DNA of 64,000 nt from Segetibacter sp. 3557_3. GTDB taxonomy: Bacteria; Bacteroidota; Bacteroidia; Chitinophagales; Chitinophagaceae. Below the pieces are notes generated by a model. The model did no database searches. It saw nothing but the letters and a program-made list of their open reading frames with translations, and had not been told where the DNA came from. The stretch covers positions 1-64,000 of the forward strand of contig NZ_SMSK01000005.1 of assembly GCF_004354985.1 (NCBI RefSeq). Direction: 5' to 3'. The translations under genes and the position numbers were made by a program. This document shows positions 54,605-63,123 of the stretch, piece by piece (position 1 is the stretch's first letter; each line of letters opens with the position of its first letter).

Positions 54605-54732
54605 GTGTATAACTTAAAGATGTGCTTGTTAGACGGCTATTATCCGCCGTTTCAAGCAACGGACATCATACTTCCGTTTCCTCATCGTAGAAAACGCTAA
54701 TCGGGGATTTATTATCTACTTAACTAACTAAA

Positions 54733-55599
54733 ATGTCACGACACATCAAATCTGGCCTTATTCAAATGAGCCTGCCGCTTTCGGAAGGTGAAGGATCAAT
54801 TGAAGAGATCAAAGAAGCAATGGTGCAAAAACACATTCCGCTTATTGAAGAAGCCGGGCAGCAAGGTGTGCAGATATTGTGTTTGCAGGAGATTTTTAAT
54901 ACCCCCTATTTCTGCCCGGGGCAGGACAAAGCGTGGTATGCTTCAGCCGAAACGGTACCCGGTTTTACCACAGAACGATTGGCGGAATATGCCCGAAAGT
55001 ACAATATGGTGATTATCGTACCCGTGTACGAAAAAGAACAGCCCGGCGTATTGTACAATACAGCTGCAGTAATTGATGCCAACGGTTCATACCTCGGTAA
55101 ATACCGGAAGAATCATATCCCGCATACCTCAGGCTTTTGGGAAAAGTTTTTCTTTAAACCCGGTAACTTAGGGTATCCGGTATTCCAAACAAGATACGCG
55201 AAGGTCGGCGTTTACATTTGTTACGACCGGCACTTTCCCGATGGTGCCAGGGTATTGGGTCTAAACGGGGCCGAAATCGTGTACAATCCATCTGCCACGG
55301 TGGCCGGTTTGAGTCAATACCTTTGGAAACTGGAACAGCCTGCACATGCAGCCGCAAATGGATACTTTATGGGATGTATTAACCGTGTTGGAGAAGAGAA
55401 ACCCTGGAACCTGGGAAAATTCTATGGCAGTTCTTATTTCGTTGATCCGCGCGGTCAGATCATCGCGCAAGCTTCGGAAGACAGGGATGAACTACTGGTC
55501 ACCGAATTTGATCTGGACATGATTGAAGAAGTAAGGAATACCTGGCAATTTTTCCGGGACAGGCGACCGGAAACGTATGGCAAACTGGTAGAACTGTAA
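54733..55599 (+). CDS. Beta-ureidopropionase (nitrilase superfamily)
   Basis: Hydrolyses N-carbamoyl-beta-alanine or N-carbamoyl-beta-aminoisobutyrate to the beta-amino acid, CO2 and ammonia, the third step of reductive pyrimidine breakdown. The C-N hydrolase triad is Glu53 (LQEIF), Lys126 (KYRKNHIP) and Cys163 (VYICYDRHFP). Length 288 matches bacterial carbamoyl-amidases. N-carbamoylputrescine amidase is close in sequence and cannot be excluded on motifs alone, but the neighbours hydA, preT and preA strongly favour the pyrimidine role. Confidence 0.9.
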   Translation: MSRHIKSGLIQMSLPLSEGEGSIEEIKEAMVQKHIPLIEEAGQQGVQILCLQEIFNTPYFCPGQDKAWYASAETVPGFTTERLAEYARKYNMVIIVPVYEKEQPGVLYNTAAVIDANGSYLGKYRKNHIPHTSGFWEKFFFKPGNLGYPVFQTRYAKVGVYICYDRHFPDGARVLGLNGAEIVYNPSATVAGLSQYLWKLEQPAHAAANGYFMGCINRVGEEKPWNLGKFYGSSYFVDPRGQIIAQASEDRDELLVTEFDLDMIEEVRNTWQFFRDRRPETYGKLVEL

Positions 55600-55625
55600 C
55601 CCGGCTACCAGGTGTTTAAATTGTT

Positions 55626-56084
55626 ATGACAATGGATAGTGGACATGCGAAACTTGACAATGTAAGATTAGCGAGGAACCTGGATGTAAAAACAACTGAC
55701 CTGGAAGATGGCCTCGGCGGTAAAGCTTCGATCTCTGAGGAAGGCATTCCTTACGTGATACTCGAATTCATTAACAACTCGGTGCACCCCCTGGTAAATG
55801 TCTCCCGGGTTTACCTGGCAAATGGAAATGAATGGCCCGGCCTCTCCCCCGCCGAGCTACTCAACTACCTCGGCAGGCCGGTAGCAGGGCAATTTGTGAC
55901 AAAAAAGGTAAAACCATACCTGCTGGAAGATAAAAACGGAGAACTGGTTTTATCCGCTACTTATACCACCTTTGTTTTACCAGTCGAAAATGAGTTAGCA
56001 CTCTTTGCCGAACTGGGCTATACGATTGTAGATAATAATGGAAGTGTACTTGTGCCGGCGAAGCGGAATCCTTTGCCGGAATGA
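55626..56084 (+). CDS. Protein of unknown function within the pyrimidine degradation block
   Basis: I do not recognise this 152-residue soluble protein. It has no signal peptide, membrane segment or cysteine. It opens with a polar segment and continues with strand-like stretches: IPYVILEFINNSVHPLVNVS, RVYLANGNEWPGLSPAELLN, LVLSATYTTFVLPVENELAL. It starts 26 bp after the ureidopropionase stop and ends 79 bp before preT, so it is probably in the same transcript. An auxiliary or regulatory role in the pathway is a guess from position. An alternative start is the Met at 55632. Confidence 0.75.
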   Translation: MTMDSGHAKLDNVRLARNLDVKTTDLEDGLGGKASISEEGIPYVILEFINNSVHPLVNVSRVYLANGNEWPGLSPAELLNYLGRPVAGQFVTKKVKPYLLEDKNGELVLSATYTTFVLPVENELALFAELGYTIVDNNGSVLVPAKRNPLPE

Positions 56085-56163
56085 GTAACTCATATACGAA
56101 CAACCCACTCCCCGGGAGAACTTCAGTCGATATAACCGTATTCCGGAGAAAAAACTAAACCCA

Positions 56164-57588
56164 ATGATCACAAACAACCGTCTCACCGGGGACCAATATG
56201 CGGTCAATTTTGCCGATATCCATCCACCTTTCGAAACGCATGATGCCGCCCTTGTAGAAGCCGACCGGTGCCTGTTTTGTTACGACGCACCTTGTATGAA
56301 GATGTGCCCGACAAGTATCAATATACCAAAATTCATTAAGCAGATTTCCACGGAAAATATAAAGGGTTCGGCGACGACAATCTTTTCTTCGAACATTTTT
56401 GGTGCAGGCTGCGGTAAAGTTTGCCCGGTAGAAAAACTGTGCGAAGGCGCCTGTGTGTACAACCTCATGGATGAAGAGGCGATCCCGATTGCCAAACTAC
56501 AACGGTATGCTACTGAGCGGGCCATCCATGACAAATGGCCCTTATTCAAAAGAAAACCGTCAACTGGTAAAAAGGTTGCGATCATCGGTGCTGGTCCTGC
56601 GGGCCTGAGTTGTGCACACGTGCTCAGTCGTGAAGGAATAGATGTAACTATTTATGAAAAGGAAAGTAAAGGCGGCGGACTTATGACCTACGGCATTGCT
56701 GCATATAAGGTCACCCCGGAATTCTGTAACGACGAGGTGGAATATATTCTTTCTATCGGTGGCATTCGGGTGAAGTACAACCGTGAGCTTGGCAAAAACG
56801 TGTCGCTGGAAAAACTTCAATCCAAATATGATGCGGTCTACCTCGGAATGGGTGTCGGACTTACCCGCACGCTGGCGATCAAGGGAGAAGAATTGGAAGG
56901 AGTTGTTGATGCCATCGATTTTATTTACCAGTTGCGCGACAAAGGTTTCAGCAGCGTTCCCGTCGGTGATAAGGTTGCCGTCATTGGCTTGGGTATGACT
57001 GCCATTGATGCCGCCACCCAGGCGAAGCGATTGGGCGCTTCAGAAGTTAGCATTGTCTATCGCCGCACCCACGCCGAAATGCCCTGTACCCAGCACGAAC
57101 TCGATATTGCACTGCTGGATGGTTGCAAAATCAACTGGCTATCTGCGCCTAAAGAGATCCTTGGCAAAAGGGGAAAGGTTACAGGCCTGGTTTGCAGCGT
57201 TATGGAGCTTGGCAAGCCGGATGCTTCGGAAAGGCGGTCACCGGTGGAAACAAATGAAACCTTTACCATCGAGGTCGACATGGTCATCAAAGCAACCGGC
57301 CAGATCCCCTTTGTTGATCTCGTAATGCAAAACGGGTTGGAAAACGATAAAGGAAAAGTGCGCATTTCCGACAACGGAAGAACGAACCTAGCCAAAGTAT
57401 TTGCCGGCGGCGATTGCGTCAACGGCGGCAAAGAAGTTGTCGACGCCGTGCAGGCCGGCAAAGACGGCGCACGAGGAATTCTTGAATTTCTAGGCATTCC
57501 AGCCAGCAACGTGGAACCGACTTATAATGCGAGCACGGTCTCTCCCCAAAAGGGGAATCTGCCCGACATTAAACTCCTGCGCCTGTAA
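56164..57588 (+). CDS. preT: NAD-dependent dihydropyrimidine dehydrogenase, PreT subunit
   Basis: The electron-transfer subunit of bacterial dihydropyrimidine dehydrogenase, which with PreA reduces uracil or thymine. 474 residues. The N-terminal 4Fe-4S region (about 35-105) has CLFCYDAPCMKMCPTS and FGAGCGKVCPVEKLCEGAC. The FAD-binding GXGXXG is VAIIGAGPAGLSCAH and the NAD(P)-binding one is VAVIGLGMTAIDAA. The C-terminal ATGQIPF and FAGGDCVNGGKEVVDAVQAG complete the glutamate-synthase-beta-like fold. PreA lies 546 bp downstream, on the far side of an inserted four-helix-bundle gene. Confidence 0.94.
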   Translation: MITNNRLTGDQYAVNFADIHPPFETHDAALVEADRCLFCYDAPCMKMCPTSINIPKFIKQISTENIKGSATTIFSSNIFGAGCGKVCPVEKLCEGACVYNLMDEEAIPIAKLQRYATERAIHDKWPLFKRKPSTGKKVAIIGAGPAGLSCAHVLSREGIDVTIYEKESKGGGLMTYGIAAYKVTPEFCNDEVEYILSIGGIRVKYNRELGKNVSLEKLQSKYDAVYLGMGVGLTRTLAIKGEELEGVVDAIDFIYQLRDKGFSSVPVGDKVAVIGLGMTAIDAATQAKRLGASEVSIVYRRTHAEMPCTQHELDIALLDGCKINWLSAPKEILGKRGKVTGLVCSVMELGKPDASERRSPVETNETFTIEVDMVIKATGQIPFVDLVMQNGLENDKGKVRISDNGRTNLAKVFAGGDCVNGGKEVVDAVQAGKDGARGILEFLGIPASNVEPTYNASTVSPQKGNLPDIKLLRL

Positions 57589-57596
57589 CGGTTTTC

Positions 57597-57626
57597 ATGT
57601 TAAATGTTGTATGTTAAATGTTGAAT
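57597..57626. repeat. Left inverted repeat flanking the four-helix-bundle gene
   Basis: A 30-bp sequence of 7-bp units (ATGTTAA, ATGTTGT, ATGTTAA, ATGTTGA, AT). It is the reverse complement of 58099-58128 with a single difference. It starts 8 bp after the preT stop. Confidence 0.93.
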
Positions 57627-57674
57627 TGGAACCCCGGAACAAATGCCAACTTTCTTTTACAACAACAATTAACA

Positions 57675-58040
57675 ATGAAGACAGAAAACAAAATTCTGGA
57701 ATTGACATTTGAATTCTCTCTTCAAATTATCCAGCTGTATAAGGAGCTATTAGGTAATAAAGAATTTGTTATGTCGAAAAAACTATTAAGAAGCGGAACC
57801 AGTATTGGAGCTAATGTAGAAGAAGCGAATGCAGCACAATCGAAAAGAGAATTTATTAGTAAAATGTCCATTGCGTCAAAAGAAGCCCGGGAGACGAGGT
57901 ATTGGCTCAAGCTTTTAAATGCAAGCAAGCTCGTGGACTTAAGCTATACTAATCATCTGAACCAGGTCGAACACATCATCAATATACTTACCAAAATCGT
58001 AAAAACGACACAGGACTCTATGGGTGCAGTTAAAGAGTAG
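57675..58040 (+). CDS. Four-helix-bundle protein of the 23S rRNA intervening-sequence (S23) family
   Basis: A 121-residue all-helical protein (helices around residues 6-30, 34-52, 62-88 and 96-115). The family pattern is KKLLRSGTSIGANVEEANAA and SIASKEARETRYWLKLL. Relatives are encoded in intervening sequences of 23S rRNA genes and at dispersed sites in many Bacteroidota genomes; a related fold accompanies diversity-generating retroelements (Avd). No reverse transcriptase or template repeat is near. The ATG at 57675 gives the standard start. The gene lies inside a near-perfect 30-bp inverted repeat pair, as in a small transposable cassette, and separates preT from preA. Confidence 0.92.
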   Translation: MKTENKILELTFEFSLQIIQLYKELLGNKEFVMSKKLLRSGTSIGANVEEANAAQSKREFISKMSIASKEARETRYWLKLLNASKLVDLSYTNHLNQVEHIINILTKIVKTTQDSMGAVKE

Positions 58041-58098
58041 TAACGTAATCTGCCAGTGACTCAGGGGCAACGTCAACCTATACTAGGCATAAACAATC

Positions 58099-58128
58099 AT
58101 TCAACATTTAACATACAACATTCAACAT
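58099..58128. repeat. Right inverted repeat flanking the four-helix-bundle gene
   Basis: Reverse complement of 57597-57626 at 29 of 30 positions. It ends 6 bp before the preA ATG, so it forms part of the preA leader. Confidence 0.93.
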
Positions 58129-58134
58129 AATAAT

Positions 58135-59400
58135 ATGTCACTCGCAACCAACTTTCTCGGCATCCACTCTCCCAACCCTTATTGGCTGGCGAGTGCACCG
58201 CCTACAGATAAAAAAATCAATGTGCTGCGTGCGCTTGAAGCAGGTTGGGGCGGCATAGTTTGGAAAACCCTCGGTTCACAGGTAAAAAATGTGTCGAGCC
58301 GTTACTCGGCGGTGAACTTTAACGGAACCAGGGTAATGGGCTTCAACAACATCGAGCTCATCAGCGACCGCCCGCTGGATATCAACCTCAAAGAAATACG
58401 TGAGGTGCTAAAGGAGTTCCCCGACCGCGCAATGATTGTTTCGCTTATGGCCGATAACGACCGTAAGAGCTGGCACGAACTGATCAAAAAAGTTGAAGAC
58501 ACGGGTGCACACGGGCTCGAGCTCAACTTCGGTTGTCCGCATGGGATGACGGAACGTGGCATGGGCGCCGCCGTGGGCCAGGACCCCGAAATTGCGCGGA
58601 TGGTGGTAGAATGGGTGATGGAAGCAGCAACGATCCCGGTTATCACAAAGCTTACACCCAATGTTCACAGCGTTGTTCCTGCAGGCAAGGCGGTTGTAGA
58701 AGCAGGCACCAACGCGCTTTCGCTCATCAATACCATTCAGTCGGTCACCGGCATCGATCTCGACACCTTTGTCCCGAACCCCTATGTTGCAGGCAAAAGC
58801 GTTTTCGGGGGCTACTGTGGCCCCGCTGTAAAACCGATTGCACTAAAGTTTCTTGCAACAATCAGCCAGAACCCGGTTACCCGAAAAGTTCCTGTTTCGG
58901 GTATCGGTGGTATCAGCACGTGGAAAGATGCGGTCGAGTTTATGCTATTGGGCAGTACCAGCGTACAGGTGTGCACTGCCGCTATGAAACATGGCTTTCG
59001 CATCATCGAAGACCTTTGCGATGGCATGCGCAACTGGATGGAAGAAAAAGGTTTTGAAACCACGACGGACTTCATCGGCAAAAGCGTTCCAACCCTTACG
59101 CAATGGGAAGACCTCGACATCAACTATCACCACATCGCCAACATCAACCAGGACAAGTGTATTCACTGCGGCCTTTGCTATATCGCCTGCGAAGATGCTT
59201 CTCACCAGTCGATAGCGCTCGAGTACGGCAAGCCATATAACAAGTACACCATCAAAGAAGAGGAATGTGTAGGCTGCAACCTATGCCAGTTGATTTGCCC
59301 GGTTACCAACTGTATAACTATGGTCGAGCACAGGGTAGCACCCGAATATCTAAACTGGAAAGACTACCAACAGCTGGGTTTGCCATTGAATGATCACTAA
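58135..59400 (+). CDS. preA: NAD-dependent dihydropyrimidine dehydrogenase, PreA subunit
   Basis: The catalytic subunit that reduces uracil and thymine at FMN, the first step of the reductive route. 421 residues. A TIM-barrel FMN domain related to dihydroorotate dehydrogenase covers about 1-320, with family motifs ELNFGCPHGMTERGMGAAVG, VITKLTPN and VSGIGGISTWKDAVEFMLLG. Two 4Fe-4S motifs follow: CIHCGLCYIACED and CVGCNLCQLICPVTNC. It partners PreT. Because an inverted repeat lies directly upstream, its start region could be affected by the insertion; its ATG is intact. Confidence 0.96.
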   Translation: MSLATNFLGIHSPNPYWLASAPPTDKKINVLRALEAGWGGIVWKTLGSQVKNVSSRYSAVNFNGTRVMGFNNIELISDRPLDINLKEIREVLKEFPDRAMIVSLMADNDRKSWHELIKKVEDTGAHGLELNFGCPHGMTERGMGAAVGQDPEIARMVVEWVMEAATIPVITKLTPNVHSVVPAGKAVVEAGTNALSLINTIQSVTGIDLDTFVPNPYVAGKSVFGGYCGPAVKPIALKFLATISQNPVTRKVPVSGIGGISTWKDAVEFMLLGSTSVQVCTAAMKHGFRIIEDLCDGMRNWMEEKGFETTTDFIGKSVPTLTQWEDLDINYHHIANINQDKCIHCGLCYIACEDASHQSIALEYGKPYNKYTIKEEECVGCNLCQLICPVTNCITMVEHRVAPEYLNWKDYQQLGLPLNDH

Positions 59401-59567
59401 GACCGAAGCGACAAAAGCATTTACGATGATGTTAACCCCGGAGGTTGAATATATGTGAATGCTTAACTGGGATACGCCCTTGTTAACATTTGTGTTATTG
59501 ACTCTTCGTCGTGGCTTTGCTGAAAAGCGTACAATATTTGCAGGGTTCGCTGAAGAAAGTACAAGAC

Positions 59568-59792
59568 ATGAAGCGGTACAAAGGTTCTGGCAACGTGGGT
59601 GTATACGCCTACGATGTGGTGCCCAATGGCATTATCCTCCAATTTGTCGACGGCAGCAAATACCTGTACGATAGCAGCGCACCCGGAAAAACCCACATCA
59701 GGGAGATGCTGCGATTAGCAGAAAAGGGACAAGGACTAACGACCTATATCAACCAGCACGTAAGAGGCAACTATAAAACCAGGCTCAACTGA
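59568..59792 (+). CDS. Small KTSC-like protein
   Basis: A 74-residue protein starting at ATG 59568, within a frame open from 59511 that seems unnecessarily long. The pattern YKGSGNVGVYAYDVVPNGI, FVDGSKYLYDSSAPG and KTHIREMLRLAEKG resembles short KTSC-type proteins of Bacteroidota, which are of unknown function. There is no signal peptide. It is probably independent of preA, 167 bp upstream. Confidence 0.72.
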   Translation: MKRYKGSGNVGVYAYDVVPNGIILQFVDGSKYLYDSSAPGKTHIREMLRLAEKGQGLTTYINQHVRGNYKTRLN

Positions 59793-60000
59793 TTGCCTGC
59801 CGAACGTGGTGCACATTGATAAGACAATGACAGCGACGCAGCGCCTTCTTCATGGTGTCACAAACGATACGTACAATTAATCTCCCCTCGTACAACCCGG
59901 GATTAAGTGGGCGGTTGTCCGATCCCGTAATTATCAGCAACAAGACTCCTGGCTTCCACTGCTCCACAATCTCTTTCAAACACCATAATCAGCGATTCAT

Positions 60001-60762
60001 CTACACTGGCTTACTGTCCTTTACTGCTTCCAGATCTTCAGGCACATAGTGCTCCTTAGTACGAACGGGAGTACCTGATTTTTTTCCCATGCGCATTTGC
60101 AGCACATCTACCAGGAAGGCAAAGCCCATGGAAAAGTAGATGTATCCTTTCGGTATATGAAAGTCAAGCCCTTCTGCAATAAGCGAAACACCAATCAACA
60201 GCAGGAAACTCAGCGCAAGCATTTTAAAAGCAGGATGATTATTTACAAACCTGCTGATGGGTTCAGCAGCAAATAGCATGATACCCACAGTTACAATTAC
60301 GGCGGTATACATGATCCATAATTCGTCGACCATGCCAACAGCAGTAATGATAGAGTCAATGGAAAAAACGAGGTCGAGCAAGAGGATCTGAAAAATCACA
60401 CTTTTGAATGAGGTTGCTTTGATCTGTTTGGAAGTATCACCCTCCTCGCCTTCCATTTTATGGTGGATCTCGGTGGAACTTTTATAAATCAGGAATAGTC
60501 CACCACCAATTAAGATAAGGTCCTTGCCGGAGATTCCGATTGAAAACACGGTAAACAGGTTCCCTTGTAATTGTAAGATCAATGAGATTAACCCGAGCAA
60601 ACCCAAGCGCAAAAACATAGCAAGGATCAACCCCATTATCCGCGCCTTTCTCTGCTGGTGAACAGGCAGCCTGTTTGCAACGATAGAAATGAAAATCACA
60701 TTATCAAGACCCAATACTACTTCAAGCAGTATCAGGGTAATTAGCGGCACCAACCATTCCAT
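60001..60762 (-). CDS. TerC family integral membrane protein
   Basis: A 253-residue membrane protein with about seven helices of the TerC/YkoY family. Family markers are EVVLGLDNVIFISIVANRLP, LGLLGLISLILQL, and DLVFSIDSIITAVGMVDE with paired acidic residues in helices, plus IPKGYIYFSMGFAFLVDVLQ. These proteins are implicated in tellurite resistance and in metal (Mn) handling during secretion. No tellurite operon is nearby. The C-terminal tail is basic and polar. It is monocistronic as far as visible. Confidence 0.92.
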   Translation of the reverse strand: MEWLVPLITLILLEVVLGLDNVIFISIVANRLPVHQQRKARIMGLILAMFLRLGLLGLISLILQLQGNLFTVFSIGISGKDLILIGGGLFLIYKSSTEIHHKMEGEEGDTSKQIKATSFKSVIFQILLLDLVFSIDSIITAVGMVDELWIMYTAVIVTVGIMLFAAEPISRFVNNHPAFKMLALSFLLLIGVSLIAEGLDFHIPKGYIYFSMGFAFLVDVLQMRMGKKSGTPVRTKEHYVPEDLEAVKDSKPV

Positions 60763-61080
60763 AGAATTGATATTTATTGAGCAACGTAGGTAAAATAATC
60801 AAGGAAACTGTTTTGGATTAAAATTCTGTGCCACTACTCCATCGCTGGCAGGGGAAAGAATGCCTGGCAATTGGGGGACGCGCCCGTAAAAATGGTTGCA
60901 ACAACCCGTTGAGCTGTCAACGGATAATATCAGGCGTTGCGGAACCAACGTAATTTGTATGCAGATCCGGGAAGATGGTTACAAGGAGAGATCATCAATG
61001 GTTAGCATAAAAAAGGCTGCTCTTTTAACAAGGGCAGCCTTTGAAGCATGCGTAGCTGATCTAATAAGGCAAATACTAAC
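60763..61080. other. Intergenic interval with the lipoprotein terminator
   Basis: No gene is seen in 318 bp. A short open frame at 60896-61105 overlaps the terminator at 61006-61042 and is not credible. The TerC promoter should lie in 60763-60850. Confidence 0.45.
61006..61042 (-). terminator. Rho-independent terminator of the minus-strand lipoprotein gene
   Basis: AAAGGCTGC (61012-61020) pairs with GCAGCCTTT (61034-61042) over a 13-nt loop. Read on the minus strand the stem is followed by a T-run. It lies about 40 bp beyond the lipoprotein stop codon. Confidence 0.88.
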
Positions 61081-61641
61081 TTACCAGTTTGCTGGTTTAA
61101 AATAAGTACCCTGTGAGCTTGCTTGTTGATCGAACTTAATTACCATCCACTTTTGACCATTGCTATCTGTTTCGGTTGACCAGTAGAATGTTGTTGGTTT
61201 AAGTTCCTCTTTCTTTACCGGCCGATTGAAATTACTGCCGCTTGCACAGGAGTAAAATCCCCTGAAGTTTCCACTTTGCGGGTACATAGTAAAGGATTGG
61301 TTTGCATGGTCGAACTTGACCGTTCCCTTATAAGTGGTAAATCCCTCCGTTGAGCACGTTCCGGTAAAAGTCTTAATAACCTGAAAAAATTCCATATCGC
61401 CATTTTTTTGAAAACTAAAAGCAGTGGAGCGGGTATATGGATTGCCCAGGTATTGTTTACCATCATACGACCACCAGTTCGACATGGCAAACGTACCATT
61501 CTGCCATTTACCGGTTAATTCATTTGGCACCTCGCTTTTTGGGGTGTTTGGGATCAGCACATCTTCAGCGCCATCGGTTTTTTCGCACGCTGTAAGTAAT
61601 ACAACAACTAGAAAAGCAGTAAAAACTAAATTCGATTTCAT
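61081..61641 (-). CDS. Lipoprotein of unknown function
   Basis: A 186-residue lipoprotein with signal and lipobox LLTAC, starting at ATG 61641; the longer frame to 61734 breaks the signal peptide. The mature part has beta-strand character (ELTGKWQNGTFAMSNWWSYD, YLGNPYTRSTAFSFQKNGD, MEFFQVIKTFTGTCSTEGF) and looks lipocalin-like, with two cysteines that may pair. I do not recognise a named family. A terminator closes the unit. Confidence 0.78.
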   Translation of the reverse strand: MKSNLVFTAFLVVVLLTACEKTDGAEDVLIPNTPKSEVPNELTGKWQNGTFAMSNWWSYDGKQYLGNPYTRSTAFSFQKNGDMEFFQVIKTFTGTCSTEGFTTYKGTVKFDHANQSFTMYPQSGNFRGFYSCASGSNFNRPVKKEELKPTTFYWSTETDSNGQKWMVIKFDQQASSQGTYFKPANW

Positions 61642-61938
61642 GATATGATTTATTTCGATTGATTGATGGTGCAAAGCTGCACCGGGCAGCGGTGGTTTGA
61701 AATAAGTCAACGTATGAAATGATATTTGAAGCATACCAGGTGAACATATGATTTAATGGATTGAAACTATTCTCACGTATTTCTCCTGTTTACCATCCCT
61801 ATAGTGCCAGATCACTTTACGACGTGTCCGCAGGCTGAACTTCAATAGGTCCCTTACCCCAATTTCTTTTTGCACGATGGCATAGATATTTACGCGCTTG
61901 TTTATTCGCCATTGTGGAGTCACTGAAATCATGAAGCC

Positions 61939-63123
61939 ATGTTGCCAAAAACAGCCGTTCACCTTACATCGATTCTCGATAATGATTTTTACAAGTTTAC
62001 CATGCAGTGTGCGGTTGCGCAATTGTTTCCTAATGCAAAAGCCAGATATGCTTTTATTAATCGTGGCAACCACGACTTTCCACCAGGGTTTGGGATTGCA
62101 CTAAGGCAGGCGGTTGATGCAATTGCTACTTTGAGGCTTTGCAAAGAAGAAAAACAATTTTTACTGTCAAACTGCCCCTATTTATCTCCCGTCTATCTCG
62201 ACCTTCTTGAAGGTTATCAATACGATCCAACAGAAGTTGACATCAGGCAGGAAGGAACCAATTTGCAGATACATGTGGAAGGCTACTGGTACCGCGCCAT
62301 CTTGTGGGAAGTGCCGCTGCTGGCGCTTGTTTCTGAACTTTATTACGAGCTAAACGACCTGCCACGGGACCCTGACGAAGAGGTAAGCAAACGCACAGCG
62401 AATAAAATTATCAGCTATAACAAGCTTGGTGTAACCATCGCCGAGTTTGGAACACGGAGAAGGCATTCCTATAAAGTTCACCGGCTCGTAATGGAAGCGT
62501 TGAAGCAACATCGTGGTGAAAGTTTTGTGGGAACAAGCAATGTACATTTTTCCATGTTATACCAGATGAAACCGATAGGAACCCATGCACATGAATGGTT
62601 TATGTTTCATGCTGCTAAATATGGGTTTAAACTGGCCAATGCATTAGGGCTGGAAAACTGGGTTGAGGTATATCGCGGAGATCTTGGCATTGCCTTATCC
62701 GACACGTATACCACGGATGTGTTCTTTAGATCATTCGACAAAAAGTTTGGGAAGCTCTTTGATGGGGTAAGGCACGATAGCGGTGATCCACTGAGTTTTG
62801 CCACTAAAACGATTGAGCATTACAAAAGGCTTGGCATCAACCCGCTCTCTAAAACCATCATATTTTCAGATGCACTGAATTACGGGAAGGTAATCCCTAT
62901 CGCGGAATTCTGTAAAGGGAAAATAGGGTTTTCATTTGGCATCGGCACCAACTTTACCAACGACGCTGGTGTTAAACCCATGAACATTGTTATGAAACTT
63001 GTTGAAGCATTTCCTGAAAAGAATACCTGGATACCAGTCGTAAAGTTATCCGACGAGACTGGAAAATATACCGGCGATCCCGCCATGATCGGTCTTGCGA
63101 AACAACTCCTTCAACTAACCTGA
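61939..63123 (+). CDS. pncB: Nicotinate phosphoribosyltransferase
   Basis: Makes nicotinate mononucleotide from nicotinate and PRPP in NAD salvage. 394 residues with family motifs: LDNDFYKFTMQCAVAQLFPN, EFGTRRRHSYKVH, FVGTSNVHF, GTHAHEWFM, and RHDSGDPLSFATKT with the phosphate-binding FSDALNYGKVI. The length matches the bacterial form. ATG 61939 is used. It ends with its stop codon exactly abutting that of the opposing DUF2971 gene. Confidence 0.95.
   Translation: MLPKTAVHLTSILDNDFYKFTMQCAVAQLFPNAKARYAFINRGNHDFPPGFGIALRQAVDAIATLRLCKEEKQFLLSNCPYLSPVYLDLLEGYQYDPTEVDIRQEGTNLQIHVEGYWYRAILWEVPLLALVSELYYELNDLPRDPDEEVSKRTANKIISYNKLGVTIAEFGTRRRHSYKVHRLVMEALKQHRGESFVGTSNVHFSMLYQMKPIGTHAHEWFMFHAAKYGFKLANALGLENWVEVYRGDLGIALSDTYTTDVFFRSFDKKFGKLFDGVRHDSGDPLSFATKTIEHYKRLGINPLSKTIIFSDALNYGKVIPIAEFCKGKIGFSFGIGTNFTNDAGVKPMNIVMKLVEAFPEKNTWIPVVKLSDETGKYTGDPAMIGLAKQLLQLT

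Noticed and set aside
57675-58040. Diversity-generating retroelement accessory (Avd)
   Set aside because: No reverse transcriptase, template or variable repeat is near. The protein fits the S23 intervening-sequence family.
61753-61930. Minus-strand open frame ending YVRIVSIH upstream of pncB
   Set aside because: The peptide looks moderately protein-like (TPQWRINKRVNIYA), but it has no proper start outside pncB and no family match; at best a fragment.
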